Shown piece by piece: positions 49,111 to 57,816 of a DNA stretch of 64,000 nt (positions are counted from its first letter, which is position 1; each line of letters starts with the position of its first letter). The notes beneath the pieces are model-generated. The model did not search any database, was not told the origin of the DNA, and saw only the letters and a program-made list of their open reading frames with translations. Position numbers and translations under genes: made by a program. This DNA comes from Vreelandella nanhaiensis (GTDB lineage: Bacteria > Pseudomonadota > Gammaproteobacteria > Pseudomonadales > Halomonadaceae). Where the stretch lies: positions 496,001 through 560,000 of the forward strand of contig NZ_RZHF01000004.1 of the NCBI RefSeq assembly GCF_003990185.1. The letters are read 5' to 3'.

Positions 49111-50061
49111 ATGGATCTCAATGCATTACGCGTTTTTGAGCGCGTTGCGGCAACCGGCAGCTTTACCGCCACGGCTCGTCATTTTCATCGCGCGGTATCA
49201 TCCGTCTCGCGCCAAATCGCGTCGTTGGAAGAGTCTTTGGGTCAGCAGTTGCTCTATCGGCACACGCGAGCGGTCACACTGACCGAGGCGGGCTTACGCT
49301 ATTACCAGGACGTACGCGAGATTCTTGAACAGCTCGATCTAGCGACCGAAGCGCTGATGGCGCCGGATACCGAGCCTTCAGGTGTGCTGCGCTTAAACGC
49401 GCCGGTCGCTTTCGGCCAGCGCCAAATAATGCCGATTCTGCATCACTTTCAGCAGCGCTATCCCGCTATCAAGGTTGAGCTAATGCTCACCGATCAATTA
49501 ACCGATCCGGTGCGTGAGGGCATCGATATCACGTTTCGCGTTGGCGAACTGGCAGACACCACGCTGGTGGCGCGTCGCTTGGCGCCTATGAATTACGTGG
49601 TGGCCGCTGCGCCGAGCTATTTACAGCACACTGGCGCGCCGAATACGCCAGATGACCTAAGCCAGCACAACTGCTTGCTTTACCAAGGCGAAATGGGCCG
49701 CCAGCGCTGGTACTTCTACCACCCCGAGCAGCCGCAACCCATTACCTGCAAAGTCGATGGCTCCCTTTATAGCAACGATGCCGGGAGCCTGGTGCAAGCA
49801 GCGCTCATGGGCCAGGGGTTCGTCATGTTTCCTACCTGGCTAATTGCCGATGAGCTGGCTTCAAAAAAACTACTACCCGTACTTGAAGCGTGGCGTTGCG
49901 AGGTCGCCCCCGGCAAGCGCGATATTCACGTGCTGTATGCTCAGCGGCGCCTGCATACCCGAAAAGTCAGCGTTTTTCTGGATCATCTGTTCGAGATGGT
50001 CGGGCCTGTACCGCCGTGGGATAACTGGCGAGAAAGACGCCTGTCTGGTGGCAGTAATTAA
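49111..50061 (+). CDS. LysR-family transcriptional regulator
   Basis: 316 residues from the ATG at 49111, where the family N-terminus begins (MDLNALRVFERVAATGSFTA). Winged helix 1-60 with HRAVSSVSRQIASLEESLG, then the effector-binding domain (about 90-295) with SGVLRLNAPVAFGQRQIMPIL and the VREGIDITFRVGELADTTLVA block, similar to the CrgA/AaeR subgroup. A longer open frame upstream to 48940 lacks LysR similarity. It likely regulates the divergent reductase; the inducer is unknown. Confidence 0.9.
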   Translation: MDLNALRVFERVAATGSFTATARHFHRAVSSVSRQIASLEESLGQQLLYRHTRAVTLTEAGLRYYQDVREILEQLDLATEALMAPDTEPSGVLRLNAPVAFGQRQIMPILHHFQQRYPAIKVELMLTDQLTDPVREGIDITFRVGELADTTLVARRLAPMNYVVAAAPSYLQHTGAPNTPDDLSQHNCLLYQGEMGRQRWYFYHPEQPQPITCKVDGSLYSNDAGSLVQAALMGQGFVMFPTWLIADELASKKLLPVLEAWRCEVAPGKRDIHVLYAQRRLHTRKVSVFLDHLFEMVGPVPPWDNWRERRLSGGSN

Positions 50062-50179
50062 AGGAGATACTTAAAACAGTAGTTAGCGTCAATTCAAACA
50101 ATCCTACTGTTTTTGCCGAATAGCTAATTTAGTAATTTCTCTATATAACTACGCCCATTCCCTTACACGAGCGCCATTG

Positions 50180-51295
50180 ATGTTTCACTTCATCGTTGCC
50201 ATACCCTGCCTGATCGTTATTGCCCGTTACCTGGCGCCGCTACGCTGGCCGCTCTGGATTAAAATTGTACTCAGCGCGTTACTGCTGCTTGTTTCACAGC
50301 ATCATCTGCTAACGTATCTGGCCTTCGGCAGCATGTTTTCCCCCGAGGTACCCAGAACCATGGTGCTGGCGATTAACTGGGTGTTTGGCACGCTTCTTCT
50401 ACTCGCCGTATTTCAGCTAGCCGTCGACCTGGTGACCATTTTCTTGATGGTGATCAAAAGAAGGCGACTCACAATCCCTGCTTCCCTGCGCTACGCCATC
50501 GGGGTTATTGCTCTTGGAATTGCAGCGTTTGCGGTCAACCAGGCGACGCGTGTACCTCCCTTGAAGGAGGTTGAGATCACCATTGATGGACTTCCAGCGC
50601 CGTTTGACGGGTATCAAATTATTCATTTAACCGACCTGCATATTAGCCGGTTATTTGAAGCGCCTTGGGTCGAAGCAGTGGTTGCCAAAACCAACGCCTT
50701 GGCGCCTGATTTGATCGTGATTACCGGCGACCTGATTGACGGCGATCTTGAAGCCCGGCGGGTCGACGTGGCACCGCTTCAAGCGCTTTCAGCCCCTGAT
50801 GGGGTCCATGCAAGTCCCGGCAATCATGAGTACTACTTTGGGTATGAGCAGTGGATGGCGCATTACCAATCATTAGGCATGCAGACGCTAGCCAATCAGC
50901 ATGCCGTGATCACTCGAGACGGTGCCGATTTAGTACTTGCTGGAATTACCGATTTAAGAGCACCCCGTACTGGCTGGCCCGCACCGGATGTAAAAGAGGC
51001 GCTTGCGGGCGCACCGACCGATGCGCCCATCATCCTGCTCGACCACCAGCCTTTTGACGCCGCCATCGCAGCCGCAGCTGGAGTCAACGTGCAGCTTTCC
51101 GGCCACACCCATGGCGGCATGATTTGGGGGTTTGATCGTATCGTGGCCCGGGCCAATAACGGTTTTGTGTCAGGCATGTACGATGTTGACGGAATGACGC
51201 TTTACGTGAACAACGGCACCGGGCTCTGGCCTGGCTTTGCGCTGCGTCTGGGCAAGCCTTCGGAGCTCACCCGTATTACGCTACGCCAGGGTTAA
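50180..51295 (+). CDS. Membrane-anchored metallophosphoesterase (YkuE/YaeI-like)
   Basis: 371 residues from the ATG at 50180. Three or four hydrophobic helices in the first 120 residues are followed by a calcineurin-like phosphoesterase domain with all metal motifs: IIHLTDLHISRLF, VITGDLIDGD, SPGNHEYYFG, LLDHQPF and LSGHTHGGMIWGFD. Relatives include YaeI, proposed to act on lipid-linked phosphates, and YkuE. The substrate is not evident. Confidence 0.88.
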   Translation: MFHFIVAIPCLIVIARYLAPLRWPLWIKIVLSALLLLVSQHHLLTYLAFGSMFSPEVPRTMVLAINWVFGTLLLLAVFQLAVDLVTIFLMVIKRRRLTIPASLRYAIGVIALGIAAFAVNQATRVPPLKEVEITIDGLPAPFDGYQIIHLTDLHISRLFEAPWVEAVVAKTNALAPDLIVITGDLIDGDLEARRVDVAPLQALSAPDGVHASPGNHEYYFGYEQWMAHYQSLGMQTLANQHAVITRDGADLVLAGITDLRAPRTGWPAPDVKEALAGAPTDAPIILLDHQPFDAAIAAAAGVNVQLSGHTHGGMIWGFDRIVARANNGFVSGMYDVDGMTLYVNNGTGLWPGFALRLGKPSELTRITLRQG

Positions 51296-51351
51296 GGCAC
51301 CGCGCTGTTCAAGCGGCTAATCCGCTGGGCTTGTTAAACAGCCCATTCACG

Positions 51352-52260
51352 CTAGTCCCACTTCGCCCCTTTTAAAGCATCCAGGGGGATTTTCAGGTAG
51401 CGCTTGCCGTTGGCTTCAGGCTCCGGCAAGCGCCCACCCTGAATATTCACCTGCAGTGCATGAAGCATCAGCTTCGGCATGGGCAGCTCGCTGTCGCGCT
51501 GCTGACGCAGGGCGATGTAGTCGGCCTCACACTTGCCCGTTAGATGCGGGTTATGCTCCCGCTGCTCGGCAACACTGCTTTCCCACTTGGGCTCGCGGCC
51601 ATCTGGCATATAGTCGTGGCCGGTAAACAGGCGGGTGCTGTCGGGGAGCGCAAGAATTTGTTGAATGGAATGCCAGAGTGACTGGGCATCGCCGCCGGGA
51701 AAATCAGCCCGCGCGGTGCCAAAATCCGGCTGAAACAGCGTGTCGTGGATAAACGCCGCACCGCCTATGACATAGCTAATCGAGGCCAACGTATGGCCAG
51801 GTGAATGCAGCACGCGAGCGCTTAATTCGCCAATGTTAAACGTATCCCCTGCCGCAAACAGCCTATCCCACTGCCGGCCATCAGCGGGCATGTCCGGCCA
51901 GTGATAAATCTCCTTCCACAGCGCCTGTACTTGCGTGATGTGCTGGCCAATCGCGGTCGGCGCGCCGGTTTTCTCTTTTAGATACTGCGCTGCGGAGAAG
52001 TGATCCGCATGGGGGTGGGTATCCAAAATCCACTCCACGCTCAAGCCGTGCTTCGCCACATAGGCAAGCAGCTCGTCGGCATGGTGGGTGGCGGTGGCGC
52101 CGGATTTTTCGTTAAAATCCAGCACCGGGTCGATAATCGCGCACTTATGTGTGGCCGGGTCGCTGACGATGTATTGAACGCTAAACGTACGCGGATCAAA
52201 AAAGCCAACCACTTCCGGCATTCCCTCACCCGTACTCGCTGAACGTGCAAACGTCTTCAT
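51352..52260 (-). CDS. MBL-fold hydrolase, persulfide-dioxygenase-like (Blh/ETHE1-type)
   Basis: 302 residues; the ATG at 52260 has CAGGAG upstream. Metallo-beta-lactamase fold with THPHADHFSAAQYLKEKTGA (metal motif, about 81-87), HSPGHTLASISYVIG, DTLFQPDFGTARADFPGGDA and FTGHDYMPDGRE. This pattern is typical of the group that includes ETHE1 and Blh persulfide dioxygenases, which oxidise glutathione persulfide. No rhodanese domain or SQR gene is adjacent. A small palindrome GCTAT-AACC-ATAGC lies at 52320-52333, upstream of the start. Confidence 0.85.
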   Translation of the reverse strand: MKTFARSASTGEGMPEVVGFFDPRTFSVQYIVSDPATHKCAIIDPVLDFNEKSGATATHHADELLAYVAKHGLSVEWILDTHPHADHFSAAQYLKEKTGAPTAIGQHITQVQALWKEIYHWPDMPADGRQWDRLFAAGDTFNIGELSARVLHSPGHTLASISYVIGGAAFIHDTLFQPDFGTARADFPGGDAQSLWHSIQQILALPDSTRLFTGHDYMPDGREPKWESSVAEQREHNPHLTGKCEADYIALRQQRDSELPMPKLMLHALQVNIQGGRLPEPEANGKRYLKIPLDALKGAKWD

Positions 52261-52449
52261 GCTGTCTCCTGACCGCCTAATAAATGATAGTGCAACAGCC
52301 TACCATTTAGACAAGTAATGCTATAACCATAGCCATATAAAGAATATAAGAGCTATGACGTATTAACACGACTGCTTCAGTAAAGCGATAAAGCAGGCAG
52401 CCCCCCTTTTTCTGAGCAAAGAAGATATTGAGTAAAAAGCAAAAGCCAA

Positions 52450-52668
52450 CTAAAACGCCTTCTCAAGTGCAAAGCGTGGCTGGATGCGGCCGTCTTTGGT
52501 GACGGTCTCAGAAAACATCTCAAGGGGGCGAACCCACAGCCCGTACTCACCATATAACGCGCGGTAAACCACCAGCGGTTCTTCGGTCTCGCTGTGCTGG
52601 GCGGTGCCGAGCACTTCGTAAAGTGCGCCTTTATAGTGGCGGTAGATACCGGGAACAGGGGCAGTCAT
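52450..52668 (-). CDS. DUF1653 small protein
   Basis: 72 residues. Carries the DUF1653 pattern PGIYRHYKGALYEVLGTAQHSETEEPLVVYR split in two parts, then GLWVRPLEMFSE and a C-terminal RIQPRF. The family is widespread and uncharacterised. Its ATG overlaps the tcdA stop by four bases, so it is the last gene of the truC-tcdA-DUF1653 operon. Confidence 0.87.
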   Translation of the reverse strand: MTAPVPGIYRHYKGALYEVLGTAQHSETEEPLVVYRALYGEYGLWVRPLEMFSETVTKDGRIQPRFALEKAF

Positions 52669-53537
52669 TCGCTTTCCTTTTGAGTAGCTGGCTGGTTGGC
52701 TTTTTTGGCCAGGCGTTCGAGCACCTTGGAGGCTGCGACAAAGCCGAACGTGCCGGTGACGAACGTGGCCGCGCCAAAACCGGAGGCGCAGTCCAGGCGG
52801 GTGGCTTCACCGCTGCCGGGCTTTTGCAGGCACACTTCGCCGTCGCTTCCGGGGTAAACCAGTTGCTCGTCGGAGTAGACACATTCCACCGAGAAACGCC
52901 GTTTGGGGTTGCGGGAGAAATTGTAATCACGGCGCAGGCGCGAGCGCACCTTGGCCAGGAGCGGGTCGTGCTCGGTGCGGGTTAAATCCGCCACTTGAAT
53001 GCGCGTAGGATCGGTCTGCCCACCGGCAGCGCCGGTCACGGTAATGGGGATCTTGCGCCGCTTGCACCAGGCAATCAGTGCCGCCTTGGCGATTACGCTG
53101 TCGATGGCATCCACTACATGATCGGCATCATCAGGAATGCGCTCGGCCAGGTTCGTGGGTGTGACAAACGCGGTGTCAGCGACGATCTCGATCTCAGGGG
53201 CGATCAGGCGGCAGCGATCGGCCAGCACGTCTACCTTGGGTTTGCCGATAGTGCCATCCAGCGCGTGAAGCTGACGATTGACGTTGGAGACACACACGTC
53301 ATCCAGATCGATCAGGGTAAGCTTACCGATCCCCGAGCGCGCCAGCGCTTCGACTGCCCAGCTGCCTACGCCGCCTACGCCGACGACCACTACATGGGCA
53401 TGGCGAAATGCGGTGGCCGCGCGCTGGCCATAGAGGCGCCGAATGCCTCCAAAGCGAAATTCATAATCAGCCGAGGCCGGTGAAGGCGTTGCTGGCGTGC
53501 TTGATAAAGTAGTAGATGACATAGCGGGCTTACTCAC
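52665..53537 (-). CDS. tcdA: tRNA threonylcarbamoyladenosine dehydratase
   Basis: 290 residues. E1-like fold: FGGIRRLYGQRAATAF, nucleotide loop VVVGVGGVGSWAVEALARSG (about 49-68), LIDLDDVCVSNVNRQ and VTGAAGGQTDPTRIQV. It cyclises t6A to ct6A at position 37 of ANN-reading tRNAs, so it acts after TsaC, which is encoded at 18.5 kb here. A C-terminal hydrophobic part is present (ATFVTGTFGFVAASKVLE). Overlaps both neighbours by four bases. Confidence 0.93.
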   Translation of the reverse strand: MSKPAMSSTTLSSTPATPSPASADYEFRFGGIRRLYGQRAATAFRHAHVVVVGVGGVGSWAVEALARSGIGKLTLIDLDDVCVSNVNRQLHALDGTIGKPKVDVLADRCRLIAPEIEIVADTAFVTPTNLAERIPDDADHVVDAIDSVIAKAALIAWCKRRKIPITVTGAAGGQTDPTRIQVADLTRTEHDPLLAKVRSRLRRDYNFSRNPKRRFSVECVYSDEQLVYPGSDGEVCLQKPGSGEATRLDCASGFGAATFVTGTFGFVAASKVLERLAKKANQPATQKESE

Positions 53538-54367
53538 CGTTCGTAAACAGACAGGTCTTGAGCAGACGATTCTTGAACAAGCGGCTCTTCAATAGGTAGC
53601 GCTTGAAAAGCAGAAGAGGCGGCCAGAGGTGGCACATTTACACTATCCAGCGGCAGGTGACCGGCCCATCCCAGATGATCAAACAGTGTGGTCATCGCCT
53701 CATCCAGAGCGCAGTTTATGACTATTCGCGTTGCCAATACCGGGTGATCGAACGCCAGGTAAGTTGCTGCGAGTAACAGGCGCGGTGCCCCGAGCTTATC
53801 GGCAAAAAAGCGGTTGTGGATACTTTTACCATGCTTGGCATCGCCAATAATCGGGTAGCCGCGCCGCGAAAGATGGCGGCGGATCTGGTGGCGCCGCCCG
53901 GTTAGCGGCCGGGCTTCCACCAGCGAATAGCGAGCTTTCGGGTAACGATCTACCTGAACGGGCAGCTCCACGCTATCCAGGCGGCGTATATCGGTCATGG
54001 CAGGCATCGCGGGCATTTCTGCCTTGGGACGCGTGCCGTCTTCCTCGCGCAGCGGGTAATCCAGGCGCGCCTCTGCGGGGGCTTTACCACGCACCACCGC
54101 CAGATAGCGCTTTTCAACCTGTCGCTCGCTAAACGCTTCGCTTAACAATGCGGCCACGTGGGAGGAGAGCGCAAACACGATGACACCCGAGGTGGGCCGG
54201 TCGAGGCGATGCACGGGATATACCCGCTGGCCCAACTGATCGCGCAGCTGTTGAAGCAGAAACTGGGTTTCGCCCCGGGCCAGTGCCGAACGGTGCACCA
54301 AGAGCCCTGAGGGCTTATGCACCGCAACAAGGTGCTCATCCTGATAAAGGATTCTAAGGGCCGACAT
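53534..54367 (-). CDS. truC: tRNA pseudouridine(65) synthase TruC
   Basis: 277 residues. RluA-family synthase without an S4 domain: DEHLVAVHKPSGLLVHRS, catalytic aspartate in HRLDRPTSGVIVFAL, and GRRHQIRRHLSRRGYPIIGD. The KRYLAVVRGKAP and H-rich GDAKHGKSIHNRFF segments are typical of TruC, which modifies U65 of tRNA-Ile and tRNA-Asp. The extra C-terminal stretch after residue 240 is low in conservation. First gene of the operon with tcdA. Confidence 0.88.
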   Translation of the reverse strand: MSALRILYQDEHLVAVHKPSGLLVHRSALARGETQFLLQQLRDQLGQRVYPVHRLDRPTSGVIVFALSSHVAALLSEAFSERQVEKRYLAVVRGKAPAEARLDYPLREEDGTRPKAEMPAMPAMTDIRRLDSVELPVQVDRYPKARYSLVEARPLTGRRHQIRRHLSRRGYPIIGDAKHGKSIHNRFFADKLGAPRLLLAATYLAFDHPVLATRIVINCALDEAMTTLFDHLGWAGHLPLDSVNVPPLAASSAFQALPIEEPLVQESSAQDLSVYER

Positions 54368-54561
54368 AGCACTTCCTGGGGAAAAAACGAGGCGCTATTG
54401 TCGCGGCTTGGCGGGTAGATGTCACTCACTGCCGGAGGATTTAACCGCCAATCATCTGGGGATGCTTGTGACAAGGGGATTGGCGGAGTCGTGCAGAGCC
54501 AGCTACCTTGAGTAACAACGCTTAACCCGCGTTTCCATGGATCAGGAAAGGAGAGTTCATC

Positions 54562-55095
54562 ATGCGTATTGCAACCACGCTTACCGGTATTGCGGCTTCA
54601 CTACTGCTTGCCTCCGCTGCCCACGCCAACGAAACCTTGGATGTCGATATGCACAAGGTGAGCGTGGATGGTGTTGAAGAGTCCATTGGCACCATTTCGC
54701 TGGAACAGACCGATCACGGCCTGCTGCTGACGCCTTCGTTAAGCGGCCTTGAGCCCGGTATTTACGGTTTTCACGTGCATCAAAATGCCAGCTGTGAACC
54801 GGCTGAAAACGATGACGGCGAAATGACGGCCGCCCAAGCGGCAGGCGGCCACTACGACCCTGAAGAAACCGGCACCCATCAGGGCCCTTACGGCGATGGG
54901 CACTTGGGCGACCTGCCCGTGCTGACGGTTAACGATGACGGAGAAGCCAATCTGCCCTTGCTGGCGCCGCGCCTGAGCATGGAAGATATGCCGGGGCGTG
55001 CGCTGATGATCCACGAAGGCGGCGACACCTATTCCGATGAGCCCCACCTGGGCGGTGGCGGAGGCCGTATGGTGTGCGGTGTGGTCGAGTCGTAA
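54562..55095 (+). CDS. sodC: Periplasmic Cu/Zn superoxide dismutase
   Basis: 177 residues with a Sec signal peptide cleaved after AHA (about residue 22). Metal ligands visible: H71 and H73 (GFHVHQNASC), bridging H97 (GGHYDP), H106, H114, D117 (GTHQGPYGDGHLGDLPV) and H151 (MIHEGGDTY). The disulfide pair is C78 and C172. Removes periplasmic superoxide. Preceded by AAAGGAGAG and followed by a terminator. Confidence 0.96.
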   Translation: MRIATTLTGIAASLLLASAAHANETLDVDMHKVSVDGVEESIGTISLEQTDHGLLLTPSLSGLEPGIYGFHVHQNASCEPAENDDGEMTAAQAAGGHYDPEETGTHQGPYGDGHLGDLPVLTVNDDGEANLPLLAPRLSMEDMPGRALMIHEGGDTYSDEPHLGGGGGRMVCGVVES

Positions 55096-55123
55096 CGCCA
55101 AAGCTATACATCATCACTATATT

Positions 55124-55150
55124 AACGGGCAGCTTAAAGCTGCCCGTTTT
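55124..55150 (+). terminator. Terminator after sodC
   Basis: ACGGGCAGC-TTAAA-GCTGCCCGT stem followed by TTTTCTT. Confidence 0.88.
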
Positions 55151-55312
55151 CTTGCCTGCATCCATACTCACCCCCAGTGGGCAACTAAAGTCTTAAAGCG
55201 GTTTTGCCAATGACTCTGTACATTCTGCAAGGCTAAACAAGGCGTTGCCTGATTAGCTCGAACATACCTGTCAATGGTTAATCCCCCCTTCTGACCACTT
55301 TGGGTGCCCTAA

Positions 55313-56776
55313 ATGATTACATTTATTGTATCGATCCTGCTGTTGATCGTGGGCTATTTTACCTATGGAAAATTTGTCGAACGCGTCTTCGTGACCAATC
55401 GAAAACGTCAGACGCCCGCCTTCAGCATGCGTGACGACATCGACTACGTGCCGATGAATACCACGCGCAACTCATTAATTCAGCTACTTAATATTGCCGG
55501 GGTCGGACCTATTTTCGGGCCAATCCTGGGTGCGCTGTATGGCCCCATCGCGTTTGTGTGGATCGTGGTCGGCTGCATCTTCGCCGGTGCCGTACACGAC
55601 TATCTCACCGGCATGATCTCCATTCGCAACCACGGCGCTCACCTGCCTCAACTGGCCGGCAAATTCCTGGGCAAGATGATGAAGCATGTCGTTAACGGCT
55701 TCGCCATTCTGTTGCTGTTGCTTGTGGGTACGGTCTTCGTGACGTCACCGGCGGCCTTGCTCAACAATATGATACCGCTGTCGCTGACGGCCATCATCCT
55801 GGCGATCTTCGCTTACTATTTGATCGCCACGCTTTTGCCGATAGATAAGGTCATCGGACGCATCTATCCCTATTTCGGCGCCCTGCTGCTGTTCAGCGCC
55901 GCCGGTATCGGTATCGGCCTGGTGGTCACCGGCGCGCCAATTCCCGAGCTTTCGTTCCAGAACATGCACCCGGAAGGTGCGCCTATCTTCCCGCTGCTGT
56001 TTCTAACCATTTCCTGCGGCGCGCTTTCCGGCTTTCATGCCACGCAAACCCCGATCATTTCGCGCACCACCGAGAACGAGACCAACGGACGCAAGATCTT
56101 TTACGGCATGATGATCACCGAAGGTGTGATTGCGATGATCTGGGCGGCAGCGGCCATGAGCCTGTTCCATGGCGACCAAAGCCTCTCCGATGTGCTCGCT
56201 GCGGGCGGCCCGGCGGCCGTGGTCAGCGAAGTCGCCACCACCATGCTGGGCGCCGTGGGTGGCACGCTGGCGGTACTCGGCGTTATCGTGCTGCCGATCA
56301 CGTCAGGCGACACCGCGTTTCGTAGTGCACGCATGATCATTGCGGACTATCTGAAAATTGACCAGCGCCCGATCGTCAAGCGCCTGTTGATTGCCCTACC
56401 GCTGTTTGCGATGTCCTACATTCTGACGCACATGGACTTCACCCTGCTGTGGCGCTACTTCTCCTGGGCCAACCAGACCACCGCGGTCATTGCCCTGTGG
56501 GTCGCCACCATGTACCTGGTGCTTTCACGCAAGCCGTACCTGATCACTTCGATTCCGGCGGTCTTCATGACCATGGCGACCTTTACCTACATCGCCTACG
56601 CGCCGATTGGTTTTGGCCTGCCACTGCAGTGGAGCTACGCGGCGGCTGCCCTCGGCACCCTGGTTTGCATCGCCCTGTTCATGAAGCGTGTGCGTCGTTT
56701 GAGCCGCGCTACCTTTACCGTGGATGAGCCGGCTAATAACTTCAGCGATGAAGCTTTCGCTGCCTCCGCTAAATAA
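55313..56776 (+). CDS. cstA: CstA-family carbon starvation/pyruvate transporter, short form
   Basis: 487 residues with about 13-14 hydrophobic helices, shorter than E. coli CstA (about 700). CstA signature blocks: GYFTYGKFVERVFV, RNSLIQLLNIAGVGPIFGP, GAVHDYLTGMISIRNHG, the SGFHATQTPIISRTTENE loop, and LPITSGDTAFRSARMIIADYL. CstA-type proteins import pyruvate or peptides under carbon limitation. The short version lacks the extra C-terminal helices. It is a single-gene unit with terminators on both sides. Confidence 0.9.
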   Translation: MITFIVSILLLIVGYFTYGKFVERVFVTNRKRQTPAFSMRDDIDYVPMNTTRNSLIQLLNIAGVGPIFGPILGALYGPIAFVWIVVGCIFAGAVHDYLTGMISIRNHGAHLPQLAGKFLGKMMKHVVNGFAILLLLLVGTVFVTSPAALLNNMIPLSLTAIILAIFAYYLIATLLPIDKVIGRIYPYFGALLLFSAAGIGIGLVVTGAPIPELSFQNMHPEGAPIFPLLFLTISCGALSGFHATQTPIISRTTENETNGRKIFYGMMITEGVIAMIWAAAAMSLFHGDQSLSDVLAAGGPAAVVSEVATTMLGAVGGTLAVLGVIVLPITSGDTAFRSARMIIADYLKIDQRPIVKRLLIALPLFAMSYILTHMDFTLLWRYFSWANQTTAVIALWVATMYLVLSRKPYLITSIPAVFMTMATFTYIAYAPIGFGLPLQWSYAAAALGTLVCIALFMKRVRRLSRATFTVDEPANNFSDEAFAASAK

Positions 56777-56813
56777 CGTCATACCTGCCGGGCAGCCTTG
56801 CCCGGCCATTATC

Positions 56814-56840
56814 AAGCGCTGAACATTCAGCGCTTTTTTT
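56814..56840 (+). terminator. Terminator after cstA
   Basis: AAGCGCTGA-ACAT-TCAGCGCTT stem followed by seven T residues in all. Confidence 0.9.
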
Positions 56841-56933
56841 ATGCCTGCTATGTTTTGCCTACCTCTTTCGTCCTCGCCTTTCCGATTGACGTCTTGGCCT
56901 GGGTTGTCGCGTATTGCTGTTCGCACAAAAAAT

Positions 56934-56946
56934 GTTATATCATAAC
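56934..56946 (+). promoter_or_regulatory. Zur-box-like site before the Opp/Dpp-type ABC operon
   Basis: GTTATATCATAAC matches the Zur core GTTATANTATAAC at 11 of 12 fixed positions and is flanked by AAAAT on the left. It lies 30 bp before the first ATG of the operon, almost the same distance as the Zur-like box at 44012 from its gene. Matched by eye. Confidence 0.6.
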
Positions 56947-56976
56947 TTTACTTGCGATTTAATGGCTTAGCTTGAG

Positions 56977-57816
56977 ATGTTGTCAATGTGCAGCAACCCC
57001 GTGTTATCCGTGCGTGACCTGCGCATTCAAATTGGCCAACAGCTGGTCGTCGAGGGGCTCTCTTTTGATGTGATGGCGGATGAGCGTGTGTGCCTGCTGG
57101 GCGCATCGGGGTCGGGAAAATCATTTACCGCTAAAGCGGTATTAGGGCTTTTGCCTCCTAATGCCCGTGTTCAGGGAAGCATCCGTCTTCTTGGCCAGGA
57201 AGTTATCCATACCCCTGCCGCTCAGCGCCGTAATGAAACCCGCGTCTCCATGGTGTTTCAGGATTCGCTTTCGGCGCTTAACCCGCTGGTGACCATTGGC
57301 TCCCAACTGCGGGAACCCTTTACACGCCACCACGGCTTATCGCGTAAGGCGGCCGTGCAGGCCACCATGGCGCTACTTGAGGCCATGGGCCTTCCTGACC
57401 CACAGCGTCTTATTAAACGCACGCCGGCCGAGCTTTCCGGCGGCCAGCGCCAGCGCGTGTGTATCGCGCTTGCCATGGCATGTAAAACCTCGCTGCTTGT
57501 GGCCGATGAGCCTACGACCGCACTGGATGTGGTCACCCAGGCACAGGTACTTCGCACGCTGCGTGAACATACCGATAAAACAGCCACCTCCCTGCTGTTT
57601 ATTACTCACGATCTGCACGCCGCCGCCCAGCTCTGCCAACGCGCCGTGATTATCGAGCGCGGTGTCATGATTGAAAGCGGCGAGCTGGATACTCTGATTA
57701 CCGCTCCACAGCACCGCTTTACCCAGGAGCTGGTGGCCGCGGCACACAGCGTACAGCCAGCAGAGCTGATGGGGGCTACCGAGCGAATGCCTATTGATTA
57801 CTTAAAGAGCGCCTAG
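56977..57816 (+). CDS. Opp/Dpp-type ABC transporter ATPase 1 (DppD-like)
   Basis: 279 residues; the ATG at 56986 is a possible later start. Walker A LLGASGSGKSFTAKAVLGLL (about 44-60), Q-loop VFQDSLSALNPL, signature ELSGGQRQRVCIALAM, Walker B LLVADEPTTALDVVTQAQ and the switch histidine in FITHDLHAAAQL. The C-terminal tail is short compared with DppD and has no cysteine cluster. It pairs with the next gene as a heterodimeric motor. First gene of the operon, behind the Zur-like box. Confidence 0.88.
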   Translation: MLSMCSNPVLSVRDLRIQIGQQLVVEGLSFDVMADERVCLLGASGSGKSFTAKAVLGLLPPNARVQGSIRLLGQEVIHTPAAQRRNETRVSMVFQDSLSALNPLVTIGSQLREPFTRHHGLSRKAAVQATMALLEAMGLPDPQRLIKRTPAELSGGQRQRVCIALAMACKTSLLVADEPTTALDVVTQAQVLRTLREHTDKTATSLLFITHDLHAAAQLCQRAVIIERGVMIESGELDTLITAPQHRFTQELVAAAHSVQPAELMGATERMPIDYLKSA

